NCBI GenBank assembly: GCA_034509425.1
Contig: JAVTVJ010000072.1
Span: forward strand, 5,298,501-5,362,500
Direction of reading: 5' to 3'
Source of the DNA: Eopsaltria australis
Taxonomy: Eukaryota; Chordata; Aves; Passeriformes; Petroicidae
DNA length: 64,000 bases
Positions 24,701 through 37,200 of the stretch are shown piece after piece; position 1 is the stretch's first letter; every line of letters starts with the position of its first letter. The notes beneath the pieces are model-generated. The model did no database searches. It was not told where the DNA came from and saw only the letters and a program-made list of their open reading frames with translations. Both the position numbers and the translations under genes were made by a program.

Positions 24701-26699
24701 AAAAAAATTAAATAATATGCTTTTTTGTAAAGTAACTTGGATTTTTTTATTTATCTTTTGGAACCTACTAATGCAGGGAAAAAGTTATCATACACAAAAT
24801 AACTCTAAATAACAAAAATAAAGGATGAGTGTTTTAAAGGGTTTGAGCAGACTTCACTGGTTTAATTTCTCTTACATCAGAAAAATGCTGCCATAGCACC
24901 CAACAAATCTCCAGGGTGAGCACTGAAGAATGCTCACTGTGGGATACATGGGGCAAGAAGGAAGAAATGAGCTTTTAAAACAAAAGTCATCTAGACAATC
25001 TAAACCAGATCTTTCCTCTTGTGTCCCTGGAGATGTCAACCTTGACCGAGATGATTCTGTAACTGGTGGATTTACACACACTACAGTGTGGGGACCTCCA
25101 CACAACCTCAGAGGAAAAACTCCTGCTCAAGCCACCACCACACCATCTCCTGGCATCATGTAACACAAATACCAAGGACAAACATCCTACCCCCAAAAAA
25201 ACAAGAACCCTGCCTTTTCAGAGAAAAGGGGACCAACAGACTAACAGGAATGACTGTCAAACTTTGGAGCTGGCAACAACTGATTATCAATGGGTGCCTT
25301 TGTACTCAGGCCCTTGAATTTTATTGTTCTTCAGGCTAACTGAGCCACTGAAATATTATCAAAAAGCACTAATATAAAAGAGGTTTTGTATCATCTTACT
25401 ATGAATGATAACAAGTGTGTTTATTGAAACAACATTTGAAAATTCAGAAAGCATGTCATCAACCATTAATGTTACCCATTTTAAATCTCTGTTTGTGTGG
25501 TCTTAAAAAAAAAAAAAAAAAATGTCATTAACCCCTGACTACTGAAAACCAACAGTTATAGCTCAACTTCACAATAACACCCCAATAACAGTCAATGAGA
25601 TCAGCACGCATTTATTTAAATAAAACCCAACACACAGGAAAGGAAAGTAGGCACAGCAAACAGAGAATCACACTGATTGTTAGTCACTCTTGGTAAAAAC
25701 GTAAAGTAACACTTATCTGATTAAGTACTTTTAGATTGGTACTTGCTCTTGGAACCTTACAGTATGGCTATATTTAGAACACTGATAATATAAAATGTAA
25801 TTTTCTTGCTCAAGTTCCATGTCAGAAGGTAGGTTTTGCATGTTACCTGTTAATTTTTTTGTACAAAGGAAGTTTTCACTGTTAGCACAACACCAGCACA
25901 GCTGAGGAAGACCATATTTTCTCTAGCCTTTGAGTCACTAGGAAGAGCTTCCTACAGAAACATCAACTACAGCACAACAGCTTAAGGAATACTGAGGCTT
26001 ACATCTGTCTGGTTTCTCAAAAGAAAAAGGAGGATTCCAGGCTGAGGGGTGGTCCTGGCAATTCAGTGTAGTAAAAGCTATTACAAGTTTAATCCTCAGA
26101 CTTTCCTTAGCCAAGCAGATCCTTGAACGTGGGTTTTCTATAAGAGAGTTCCCTAATTACCTTGTTGATGATTACTTAGGTGAGAGAATCTTCATCACCC
26201 TTTACTGAGCTGTTCCACTTTTCATACACCACAGCAACACTGAGAGAGAAAGAGGCAGAACAGCTCACAGAGCAGCCTTAAATACTTATTTACAGGTCAA
26301 CCACCTTTAATGAAAACAAGACACTGGAGAACATAGAACCAAACCTGAAAATGCAGTCTGTCTGCTGCACATCTGTAAGTACCTCAGGCCAGACTACACC
26401 ACTTCATTTTCACCTTTCCTACCTGCTTTAGTGATGCTCACCATGTAAAAAAAAAAAAAAATGTACCCAGGTTGCATCATTTGTTGACTACTAGAGAAAG
26501 CTTTGGAACTCATGTTTCATCACTGAAAATGTAAAGGAGACTGACATCTCTCTTCCATACAACACATCCCAAGGAACACACGTAACACAGCTTAATGTAC
26601 AAATATCACGTTGAATTTACAGGAATAAGAAATTAATTTTATGGTCCCAAAGACATTCTGAATCTGGAAGCTACAGTAAGAACAAAAGAACACAGAAAA

Positions 26700-27200
26700 A
26701 CCATTCCCAATCAATTTTCTTTCCCATTTCTCTGGTTATGACAACTCCTCTGCACAAATGCACAGCACCTGAGGCAGCTCATTAGCCGAGGGATTAATGA
26801 AACTGGAAAGACATAATTTCTGGTATGAGGGGACTAAAGTGGGTATGAGATGCTGTGCCTCAGTGCCATCAGAGCACAGCCCTGCCACGCAGCTTTGTGA
26901 CTTGCTCCTTAGCATGGGTTAAGTCCCTGCCTCGTCGCTGACACTCTCATGCTGAAACTATGACAACAATACACTATTCCCAGCATCACTTATTTAATGA
27001 TAAGCAGCCTGACTCACTGGGCAGCTAACAGCTCTGGAAACACTCTCTATATTAAGAGGATTCATACCTTAATAAGGGTTGTAATTTCCATGTCCTGGAA
27101 ATGCATCCATTTTTAAACGATCTTTAAATCATCATTTTAGCTGGAAACACGGATTGTAAGTCTTTTCCAATTCCCAGTTTCTCATGCATGAACTAGCTTA
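26700..27200. other. Possible conserved non-coding element
   Basis: Non-coding segment with less repetitive composition and several transcription-factor-like cores (GGATTAATGAAACT, CTCATTAGCC, a run through ACTTATTTAATGATAAG). No coding frame. Conservation is not testable here, so this is a low-confidence suggestion based on composition only. Confidence 0.2.
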
Positions 27201-28937
27201 ACCCGCTATGGAAAGAACAATTTCTAAAGGCCCGTCATTCTCTTAGAAGCAGCATTAAAGTGTGAAAACTGTCAATTTTCATGGAAATCACAATGCCAGA
27301 GCAACACAAAAAGCTGCAGTGTACAGAACACAGTTGTTGCCAGAAAATCAAGTGTTTGCTGATGCTAACAGAGTAGCTAAAGGGCAGACACAGGGGAATA
27401 CTTGTTAAGGCACTGAATTGCGATTCAGGAGAAGTGAGGTACTTCCCTGACTCTGTCACAGGCCCCCTGGCTGCTTTTGGAGCTGGTCATGCAAATGTGT
27501 TCACACTTTCGCCTATATAAATAATACGGAGTCTTCTACATGTATTTCTCTAAGCCAAATGAATATTGTTAGGAAGTCTTCATAAATGCTTGCAAGATAA
27601 TTCAAGTCTGTGACAACAGAAGTCTACATGAGGACAGATGATTAAGAATAAATACACATATTGAAGAGAACTCTCACTCTTCTGAACGAAAAAAAATTCC
27701 TTTCATTCTGTCCATAAGCATGCATTGGGATCCGAATTACTTGGCAAAAAGAAATACAATTCTCCAGCAAGATTAACTACACACAAAGCAGCCATGTATT
27801 TACTGAATTAACTTCAGTATAAATATTTAGGAAGTTGTTTTTCTTTAAGGATCAGCATCTTCTAGAAGTGTACCCATGAGAGCACTTGAAACTGTAATTA
27901 ATGCCCCCTTCTCTAGTGCAGCCTTCTGAAATTGACTGTTGGTGTAGCCAGCCCAGATGGGGTGGTAAGTAAAATCTGTCCTATCAAAATGTAGTGCTAC
28001 CTCCTGCAGAGCAGTGAAATGATTCCATGAAGACTAGCAATTTGACTAAGATGTAAATTTACAGGAGCAAAACATGAAGAAAAATGAATCTGAAATCACA
28101 AGGGAAGGAACATGAACAACAACTGAGACAGGTGACAGTAAGAAGGAGAAGGTTCAATTTCATCTAACAGTGGCAGGAGTGGCATAAAATAGCAAGATGA
28201 AAAAATATAAAATATTCCATAGCAAGAAAATAATGAGAGACAACTGGGAGATGGGGAAAGTCAAAACAAATCCTGAATATTCTAGACAGTCCAGAAATGA
28301 AAGAGATTTTTTTAACACCTTCACTCTCTACTCTGGCAGATTTCTGAAAGAAAGGAAAAAGGTGGGCGGGGGGGGGAAGGAAAAATAATATGAGAAATAG
28401 GAACCTGGACTTCAGAAAGAACAGCTGTCAGGACTGGGTTGCACTGCATTTATCTTGCCATTTGGCTTACTCTTACAATTAGTATCCTTATCTTCAGCAA
28501 TGCTGAGATATTAGTCATGACTGAAAATACAAATCTGTTACAGTATATTAGCCTAACAGTTACATTCACGTGGAGGTGCAAAACACCCAAAAAATTGCCC
28601 ATTTCATTCTATGCAATAGCAAGCACAATTCTGTCATTACTACCAGTGTTTTATTTAATGTGATGTACGTCCACTGACACACAAAGAAATACTTTGGACC
28701 CAGACTGAGAGGATGATAGGGTTAATGTTGACTGTGATACAAGAAAAATGCATCACAGAGAAGCTCCCTGTCTCAGGTGGACACTTAAGAAATGAAGTGA
28801 ATCCACTGAATTGTGCAGGAGTGGTGCACAAATAAGGTAAGATACAAATAAGGAAACAATGTGAAGGCCAATGCCAAAAGCACTAGAGTCAGCCTTACAA
28901 CTGGCCATGGCAGCAATCTCGAAAGTTGCTCCCATGC
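27201..28937. other. AT-rich non-coding sequence
   Basis: Nothing recognisable except a G-rich run at about 28362-28378 and scattered A-rich stretches. Open frames do not exceed about 75 codons. Confidence 0.6.
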
Positions 28938-29206
28938 AGGGATATAACAAGAGGGAATAGCTTTAAGCTAAAAGAGGGTAGGTTCAGATGAGATATTAGG
29001 AAGACTTTTTTTACCATAAGGGTGATGAGACACTGGAACAGGTTGCCTAGAGAAGCTGTGCATGTCCCATCCTTGGCAGTGTTCAAGGCCAGACTGGATG
29101 GGACTTTGAGCAATCTTGTCTAATGGAAGGTGTCCCTGCCTATGGCAAGAGAGCTGGAATGAGATGATCTCTATGGTCCCTTCCAACTCAAACCACTCTG
29201 TGATTT
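28938..29206 (+). mobile_element. CR1 LINE 3' fragment
   Basis: Plus-strand CR1 tail with the characteristic order: GATATAACAAGAGGGAAT, then GATATTAGGAAGA, then ACTGGAACAGGTTGCC (ORF2 C-terminus), GCCAGACTGGATGGGACTTT and a TTCCAACTCAAACCACTCTG end with TGTGATT. All upstream domains are missing. Reading-frame breaks are present, so it is a fossil copy. Confidence 0.92.
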
Positions 29207-32159
29207 TACCACACTGCTACTCTACATTTCTAGTTGCAGTCCTTGCCCTTTGCCCATCCACTACACTGCAAATTACACAGAAATCTCATATACATACAAA
29301 ACATAGAAAACATATACAAATTGCTCAGTTTTCCAAACAAATGCTAATTACACTGTTGTTTCTTTTTACCCTGGATCTTGCAATACCTGGAGCTGTGCTA
29401 GAGAATTATGTAACTAGTGTTACACAGACTAATAGATGTTCTGTGCACAACTGTGCTCTCCATGCTTTTCTAGACAAGGAAATAAAACCCTAGACAGTGA
29501 TAATAATAATAGTGATTTTTTTTTTTTAACTGGTTGTGCAGTTTCACAAAGTAACTCACTATAGCTATGTGTAGTAGCTATAAAATAGCAAGAAAAGGTT
29601 TCAACAAGTTGGGGTGTGCAACTTGCTCTGTAGCTGGGGGTTTGCTTTCCCAGGTTCTGCATGTAAACATTACTGGTGTTTCACATCCTTATCTGACTTC
29701 CAGGGACACTTCAACCCAGCAGGGAAGCCACTCCAGAGGAGGTGTGCTATGATGTGCCTGTGTTTATTAGTACCATAAGGCACTGTGAGATAGGGAAGGA
29801 AGTTGAAGCACAGAAAATAGAAGTCCTACTTAAAGAAAGTACTCATACACCCAGTTTAACACAGAGGCTTTCCCCACATTTGCCAGACTCCAGAGGAAGC
29901 TTTTCTATGCTCAGACACAGGTATGGAGATGGACCCATAAACTGCTGGCTTCTGTGGGAGACGGAGATGCCTTCCCAGTGGGCAGGGAAAATGCTCTGCT
30001 CTTTACAAGGCTCCCAACAGGGCAGAACAGAACTGATAACTGATCCTGCAAGTTCTCACTTTATGCTTCAGCTTGCAGTGCTGTTTATGACCAGTGTATG
30101 TCTGTTATGCCACATTATGGTCAAAAAAGAAACCCAGTGACACACCCAGAAGCTTCTCTCTGCTCTCTCTAATGAAAGAAGGCCAGGTACAAACAAAGAT
30201 ACTAAACAAGTGTATTTGTGTTTTAGTATCCACGGCATAATCACAGAGTAAACAGTAATTTCTGCAGTTGCTACTTATTGTGTCAAATTCACTTTCGTAA
30301 ATCACAATAAATGTTCATTAGTTAAAATGTTATGAACTTGGTAAAGCTTTTAAAAAACTGATGCCTAGCAATCATTAATAATAAAATTATTGGTTCTGAA
30401 GTCTACCATTATCTTTGAAACTGAAAAACTGGAAAAACCCTGCAGTTATTCCTTTGCCATTTAAAACAACAAACCCCAACAGAGTCCTACTTTTAAATGC
30501 ATAATTCTCAAGGAACTGTGCCATGGAACGCACATGTATGTTTATCTGTGTAAAGTGCACAGCAGAGCTGCTCCACTCTACACAAAATGATACATTAAAT
30601 TTGTTCACTGTTTAACAAGGGAAGGTCATAATGTTGCTGTTAATGATTTACATAGAGACAAAACAGTTCTGCCTAAATTTTGTTAAAAATTGTGAAGCTA
30701 CAGTCATTTAAACCTGCCTTTCATAACTGCAAGTTAAGCCAATCAATAAGCTGGAAACATGTACAGCATGTCTTCTGCCATGAAAGGAAGGTATTTCTGT
30801 CTCAATGGCCTTAACAGCCAGAAGTCCCCAGCCACACTCCACAGATGCAGTTCGTGTCTGGATTCATATGGAAACTAAAGAGGACAGACAAAGCTGTGCT
30901 CTTGCTGCACTTTCCTGACCCTAGTAGATTTCATCACTGAGTGAGCAAAATCTGATTAGGGACCAAACAGCCACCAGTGTCCAATATGGATGACAGCAAC
31001 TCAGGGAATTAGGAACCATTCAGTGAAGTCCCCTGCTAACAGCACAGACACATGCAGGCTGGGAAGGTCTGATTTGCAAGAAAAGGCAACACGAAGTAAT
31101 TCAAGGCAGAAATGAGCTCAAATAAAACAGGCAGTCACCCCTTGGTGCACAGGACAGTGTTGCCATCAGCTTCCACATGAGCAGATTAGCACCCACACAC
31201 TTTGTTATACAATATCACAAGTGCATCTGCACCCTACGATTGGATTCATCTCCTGGAGCCACGTCAGGAGCAATATGACTGAAGTTAATGCAGTTACTGT
31301 AACTTCTGTTCATGTATGTGATATCTGAGTCTGGCTGTGGACAAGTTTACACAGATGAAACTGATTACAAAGGATTCAGGAGTTTTGTTCAGAAATGCCC
31401 CCAGGTCCCAGTGGTCCTCTCTGAGATGCACCAATGACATGCGTTCCCATTGCAAATTAAAAAGTTTTAATGAATCTTTGGATACCTAGAAATCGAGACA
31501 AATTTTTAGTCAGCACTGCATCTGAATTACCTTTCAAAGCACACAAGTAAATTGGCACCATAGGTCTCTCCATAAGCATTTTAGAAAGCAGCTATACTGT
31601 TACATCAACAATAAGGGGAGGCACCTTACATCTACCACTTTTCCTGGAAGGTTAGCCTAAAAGGTCACGATCAAACAGGATCATTTTCAGCTGGAATTAA
31701 GCATTTTATTTACAAAAACAGCAGCAAGCCATGTCATACTCTGCAAGTCAAAGAAACATGACACACACTGTTTCATTACCACAGCACTAGCAATGGCATC
31801 TTTTCTTCAATCACTGCTCCCTGTGCTACTTTCTGTGTACACAAGGTTCCCTATTAAACACAAACTGAGGAAACGAAACTGAACAAAACTACTGTAGCCC
31901 ACTAGCACGTACTTTAGAGCTGCTTCCTACTTTGTTGAAAATAAATTTATGATATAAACATTAGAACCAAAAATAAAGCTACTGAAGCAATCACAGTCTC
32001 TTTCAGTCTGTGCAGTGTGAAGTAGAGCAGTAAATTGCAGCGAGCAGACAGCACAGCTCTTAAAACTTGCCCAGCTTTTGCTCTGACAAAAGAGATCACT
32101 TTGGACCTCATCGTGCTCCCGTCGTTTAATTAACGGACTAATAAATTCCACTGCTGGCA
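29207..32159. other. AT-rich non-coding sequence upstream of the CpG island
   Basis: No recognised gene or repeat 3' end. The longest frames (125 and 132 codons at 29116-29493 and 29742-30140, plus) begin inside or beside the CR1 fragment and show no protein family signature. GC content rises abruptly after about 32160. Confidence 0.6.
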
Positions 32160-32794
32160 TATCTTCTACTTGTCTCTTCTCTTGAAAAACCCCAAACCCT
32201 CCCGCGGTTTGCACTCGGGCTGACCGCTACTTAGCAATAGTGCTGCGAGAGGTGTGCCTGTCACCAAAGGCAGGAGGCACTGGGAGCAGTCACCGCGGTC
32301 TCCCACCAACCTCGGACAATTTTCGGCACTTTTAATTCGCGGTTGGCAGCGCTCTTCCTTCCTCTGCCGCGGCCCTGCGGTGAGGCTGAGACCCACGGCC
32401 GGGACGGCTGAATAAACCTTTCAAAGGCTTTCGGCAGCCGCGTCCCGGCGCTCGGGCAGACGGGCGTGTGGGCGAGAACCTCTGCGGCCGCGGGGGCTCC
32501 ACGGACCCTCCGCCGGACGGGTCCGCCCCGAGCCCCGCCGCTGCCCCGGCTCCCTCCCCGCCACCGTCCATTCCAGCCCCGCTGGCCCGGGTCGGGAGCT
32601 GCAAGCAGCGGCTGCCCTTCGTGCCGCAGGGCCGCCCCGAACCAGCCCCTGAAGGGAACAAGTCCCGAACCGAACCGGCTCTCCGGTCCCGCAGCAGGAG
32701 GGGCAGCGCCGGCAGCTGGGCCGGGGCGCCTCGCCTGCAGGGCAAAGGCGAAACAGGCACTTTCTCCTGCTCCTGACCTTTCTGCACCCGAGCT

Positions 32795-32803
32795 CCCCGC
32801 CCC
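32795..32803 (-). promoter_or_regulatory. GC box (SP/KLF-type site)
   Basis: CCCCGCCCC on the plus strand reads GGGGCGGGG on the minus strand, the standard SP1/KLF core. It sits inside the CpG island, about 280 bp downstream of the candidate minus-strand start codon. Such motifs are frequent in CpG islands, so functional weight is limited. Confidence 0.5.
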
Positions 32804-33040
32804 GCCGCCCCCTGCTCCCCACCGTGCCCCCTCCGTCCCCGGGCCGTGCTCCGAGCGGGCCGGGCGCCGACACCTGCGCGCCGCTCCAAGCTCGGCTCCC
32901 CGGTGGGAAGCGAGACAGGCGGGACGGAGGGAAGACACCGCGGCCCGCCCGCCAGCACGGCCGCTGTCGCCGTCCGCAGCCACTCCCGCCCATGGAGGGG
33001 AGCGGCGGCCGATCCGGCCCGGGTCCCGGCGGGAGCTTAC

Positions 33041-33084
33041 CCGGTGGGAGGCTTGCCGGCCCCGGGGCGCACAAGGGTCTCCAT
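33041..33084 (-). CDS. Candidate first coding exon of a minus-strand gene
   Basis: On the minus strand an ATG at 33084-33082 sits in a strong Kozak context (GGCCATGG). It opens the peptide METLVRPGAGKPPT and runs 44 nt to a splice-donor-like GTAAGC starting at 33040 (exon end CCACCGG, phase 2). The frame also continues past the donor through GC-rich sequence, so the donor choice is an inference. I do not recognise the peptide as the N-terminus of a known protein, and no matching downstream exon was identified at lower coordinates. The next exon may lie outside the window. The 5' UTR would run up through the G-quadruplex region. The alternative is a chance ATG in a GC-rich promoter. Confidence 0.3.
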
Positions 33085-33211
33085 GGCCGGGCCCCCCTCG
33101 CCACTTCTCAGAGGACGGGTCGGTGCAAGACGCGATCCCGGCAGCGGCGAAGGTCGGAGGCGGGGGTACCGAGAGGGAGGGAAGAGAGGAGAGGAGTGAG
33201 AGCCGCCCTCG

Positions 33212-33237
33212 CCCCCTCCCTCGCCCCCACCTCCCCC
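33212..33237 (-). promoter_or_regulatory. Canonical G-quadruplex motif on the minus strand
   Basis: The plus strand has four C runs of 5, 3, 5 and 5 bases separated by T, TCG and ACCT. The minus strand therefore carries four G runs of at least three with loops of 4, 3 and 1 bases, fitting the standard quadruplex pattern. It lies about 130 bp upstream of the candidate minus-strand start codon, hence in a promoter or 5' UTR position for that transcript. Confidence 0.8.
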
Positions 33238-33579
33238 GCTCTCCGCCCGCCGCCGGGCGGCACTGCCCGGGCCGCCGCCGCCCACGGCTGCCCAGCCCGG
33301 TTGCGGGCGGGGATGCGCTGCCGAGCCGGCCCCCGCCCGCCTTACCCGGCCGGCAGGGCAGCCACGCCGCGCCGCGGGCCGTGACACCCGGGCTGCCCGG
33401 CCAGACCGCAGCCGGGCACGGCGGGCCGGGAGTCAGGCGGCGGAGCTGCCGGCGCGGCGGGGCTCGGCTGGCCGCTGCCCGGGCAGCGCGGGGCTGCGGG
33501 GGCGCTGCGAGCCGGTTTCCATGTGACTGCCCGGCACAAACGCAAACACGGCGGCTGCCCCCGCGGGCACCGCCAGGGC

Positions 33580-33608
33580 CGCCCACGCCGCCCACGCCAC
33601 GGCGTGGG
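33580..33608. promoter_or_regulatory. Two abutting EGR-type sites plus inverted GGCGTGGG
   Basis: CGCCCACGC occurs exactly at 33580-33588 and again at 33589-33597. Each is the reverse complement of the EGR1/ZIF268 consensus GCGTGGGCG. Directly after, CCCACGCC (33591-33598) and GGCGTGGG (33601-33608) form an 8-bp inverted repeat with a 2-bp spacer. The arrangement lies in the CpG island. Binding is inferred from consensus only. Confidence 0.65.
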
Positions 33609-33872
33609 AGAGGAGGGGATAGGGCTACAAGCGGGGGAGAGCAGCGCCAAATTCCCCCGCCGGCGCCAGCTCCCAGGATACTTCTCCGGCTCTTTTACCA
33701 CGAACTTGGCAAACCCAGTGCTTGTCAGGCAACTGTGCCCGAGACTGAGCCCCGCGGGAGCAGAGGCTTTTCCTCAGCCTCACACCCTGCCCAGCCCCGG
33801 CTCTACCACCTACGGCCTGTTTCTCGTCACCTCTGTTCATACAGACATTGTTTCTTCTCTCGGAGGCGGCAC

Positions 33873-33898
33873 AAACAAATTTTAAAATTTTTTAAATT
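33873..33898. other. AT-only tract inside the CpG island
   Basis: A sudden A/T-only run (AAATTTTAAAATTTTTTAAA) interrupts the GC-rich island near its plus-strand side. It is partly self-complementary. It could be a nucleosome-excluding tract at the island edge; no TATA-like function is supported because no start site is placed nearby. Confidence 0.6.
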
Positions 33899-34240
33899 AC
33901 CAGCGGCTGTGGTCAGGGAGAGGGGCTGGAGGGCCGTGGCACAGCACGGCAAGGCAGGCTTCTCCCGGGGTTTGCTTCCTGCGGAAGGCAGCCCCACTCC
34001 CCGGGCGGTGCGGGGCGTACCGCAGCACAGTCTTCGTGGAAACGGGCATCGCGTTCAAATCTGTGTGCGCTGTTTCAGGAATATCCCCCCTCACGCCTTT
34101 TTCCCTGAATATCGACTGCTACACCTGTGTGCGAAGGCAGAACCAGGCTGGAGGCGGGGGAGTCTGGCTGGCACTACTGCTGTGTGTGTGCTCAGCCCGG
34201 CGCGCCCGGCGTTGGGCTGCCTGGCTTCTCCAGGTGTTTC

Positions 34241-37200
34241 AGGAGTTTCTCTGCTACTCTCCATTTGTGTCATCTTGCTTTCCCGGCTACGGTGGGAGGA
34301 TGGCAGAGACAACAGACAGGTCAGGCCAGCAGCCAACACAGGGACCAGGAGCCAGGAGCAAGGACGCTGAGTGACGTTACAGTAAGAAACTCGAGTGAGG
34401 AAGTGAGCTACTGCCTTACTTGGCTTTTCACCTGGCTGCCTTGGTGATAGTCACACAGATTCTGCTTAATGGTCGGTCACCCCTTTCCCCACACCCTTCC
34501 ATCCCTTCAGTTTTGGGCTTGTATTCCTGCATATTCTTCCCATCAGAAAGTGTCTTGCCTAGCTCAGTAACCACATAGAGTAAATGTAAGTAGCTTCTCT
34601 AGCTCCAAAAGTGAGAGTTTCTTCCTCAGCAAGACTTGGCAAATCTGGGTCAGAAGCTGCATGTGGCTGATGGCATTGTCATATGCAAGAAAACCCCATC
34701 CCAGTCAGATTGAAAATGTTTTGAAACATTCAGACATTGGATTAATTTGCAAGCAACAGAAGAGTGAAAGACCTGTTCACCTTTTCTTTACTACATGAGT
34801 GGAAGATCACTGTAAATGCTTGCCTTTTTCTACCAAGGCTTTTGCATTATGATCAAAATACCAGTGTCTGTGTATTAATCCCAGTGTATAACAGAACACT
34901 CCTTGTGCTGTAGTCATCCTTATCTTCTTGCACTTTGACAACCTGAAGTCTCCCCTTAGTTCCAATATCCTCAGCAGAGATTTAAGAATGCTGGTTTCCA
35001 TTCCCTTCTTTCCAACCCCGAATGTGCAGATGGCCTATGGGAGGCAGCTGCCTGTCCTAGCTGTATGTAGAGAAACAAAAACACAAATTTGCAGAAGCAA
35101 AACATTGATATCTAATTTCCCTGTTACCATGGGTAGAAGTTGACTGAGTCACCACAGTTCAGTAATTACCTCGGTCATCTGAGCCACATGCTGCAGTAAT
35201 GAGCCACATGCATGATCTTAATTTGCGCCTTTATGAAAATAAATAGGCTAGGCTGCATACTTTATTTTGAAAGTGGATTGGTTCAGTCACGGCATGCTGT
35301 CAGTTTCCATAGCTCCAGGAATGAATGGTCATCTATTAAATCACAAGAACTTGATTTCACAGCTCTGTTCATCATCTGTTCAGTAATTTTTCATCTCCTG
35401 TTTTTGCTCCAAAATCTTAATGAACTCTTCCCTATTCTGGAACACTTGCTAAAGCTGCATAGGCACGAAAACCTCTGCAGAAACACCCAAACCTTTTCAC
35501 ATCTACATCATTAGCAAACTACACCAATAGAACTTCCCTTGCCTCAGATGTAACTTCTACCCTTATATACCTGAGCAGGGGTGTAAGGTACAAAACATCA
35601 GACTGATATTTGCTTATTATCTTTCCTTCTTTTTTACAGAGCACATCAAAAGAGTGAAAGCCTATTAATTACCAAACTCATGATCTTGCATCTCCAGAGC
35701 ACTAGTGGGGCCAATTGCCCATGTCCCCCATTCTTTAGTCACATATATCTGATGGAAAAGCTGAGTGAAGTGTGAGGAGTACACTGTGTAATGCAACGTT
35801 GGAATCTGTTTTTCTCTGGGCTGCTTGGTACCGCATGTCCCTCTTAAAAAGGGCAGAGGGGCTATTTCTAGTGTGCATTGTAATCCCTACAATCGAGGTG
35901 CTATTTGTTTAGGCAAAGGGCATTAGTTTGGAGAGGGGCTATTTGAGTATTTGCCAATGTCATAAAATGTCTGTGAGATTGTCATGTTCAGTGCTCCCAG
36001 GACTGCTTTCACCCTTTCCTGTTTCACCCATCTCTGTTTCAGTGGGCCTCTTCAATATATTTCCTAAGCAAATCAAGTCATTTGGATGACAAAATCCTTG
36101 CTGTAAAATAGTTTAGGCCTTTACAAATAAAAATCAATGATTCACCTGTACAATTTTGCATTTATGCCTTTGTACAATTTTCAAAACCTTATTCCTATTT
36201 TTCTTCACCTTCACTGCTAGTAGTATTACTGAATCAACCCTTTAAATCTACATTTTTCTTCTGCTAAAACTGGCCTGTAATATTTCAGGAATTTGAGTTT
36301 GTAGTATAAACGTAACTGAACACGTAAGGAATCTAGTAAGACAAGTCTAATACCAAAGAATTTGTTTATATAGCAAAAAGAGCTTAAAATTAGTTTAGCA
36401 TTAGCTAACATGCACCAGATAACCAAGCCTTTTCTCTAGTCTTACACATATACTCTTTTTATGATTTAGCTGTTTGAGGACCATCCTAGAGTCAGAAACC
36501 AGGCTTGAGCCTAAAATCCAAAGCAAAAATAACCCCAAATTTACAGCAGGAAAAAATTGTGAATTGAAGTTAGTTATTGTGGTTAGGTTCAGTTAATAGC
36601 AAATGTTTTTAACCACATAAGTCTTTTTCCCATTTTAAGCAATCTAGAAATTGCAATTTAAGCATTAGTCCCTGTAAGAGAGTTGACTTACTGTACAACT
36701 GTAAAACTCCCGATTATGTAATTATAGCAATTGGAGTTGTGTAGCCTCAAGCTCACAAAACTCTTTTACGTTGCTATCCATAGTGGAAAGGGAAAAAAAG
36801 AGACAGGAAATTAGGGCCTGCTAGGCCTTTTCCTTAAGTCCCAGAGCACCTATTCCTCAGAAATTTGCTTTGGGAGTTGGCCATACATGTCCTATTGTTT
36901 TAGTTAAGAATATCACTACTGAGAGCAAGTGATATGCTTTTTAGAGGAATGAGTCAAAATAACAAATAAAAACCTTTACTAGTTCTGAACAAATATCATG
37001 TCATTGCTGGCCCATAACAGCCCAACATGTTATCAAATACCACTGAAGAGGCTGAATTTGCTTCAGAAAGGCACTGTGGCTTGATGAGTGAGGCAGTCAA
37101 GGGGAAACAAGGAACAAGGGTGCTTGGATCTGCCCTTAGTCACATAGCAAATTGCCAACAAGTTTCTGCATCATCTTTTGTGCTTCTTGCTTGTCTTGTG

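Larger units (their letters stand above)
13246..26699. other. Long AT-rich non-coding stretch
   Basis: No gene or CR1 3' end was recognised in this span apart from the short structures listed separately. Open frames (such as 143 codons at 16834-17265 plus and 148 codons at 13747-14193 minus) lack family resemblance. Homopolymer A runs lie at 14766-14781 (16 A), 25505-25522 (18 A) and 26447-26461 (15 A). The 13.75-14.03 kb patch is moderately GC-rich and unexplained. Confidence 0.55.
32160..34240. promoter_or_regulatory. CpG island, probable gene promoter
   Basis: About 2 kb in which GC content and CpG frequency jump far above the rest of the window, with the densest part at about 32340-33700. 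Such islands mark promoters of broadly expressed or developmental genes in vertebrates. Internal signals are a GC box (CCCCGCCCC at 32795), abutting EGR-type sites near 33580, a G-quadruplex motif at 33212, and a candidate minus-strand start codon plus splice donor. No TATA box was seen, as is usual for island promoters. Direction is uncertain. The minus strand has the better first-exon model, but a bidirectional promoter or a plus-strand non-coding transcript cannot be excluded. Confidence 0.9.

Noticed and set aside
32261..33595. A 444-codon minus-strand open frame through the CpG island
   Set aside because: Same composition artefact. It reads through GC boxes and the EGR sites and resembles no protein family.
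32466..34370. A 634-codon plus-strand open frame through the CpG island
   Set aside because: Stops are rare at this GC content, and overlapping long frames exist on the minus strand too. The peptide is P/R/G/A-rich with no domain and has no credible exon structure.
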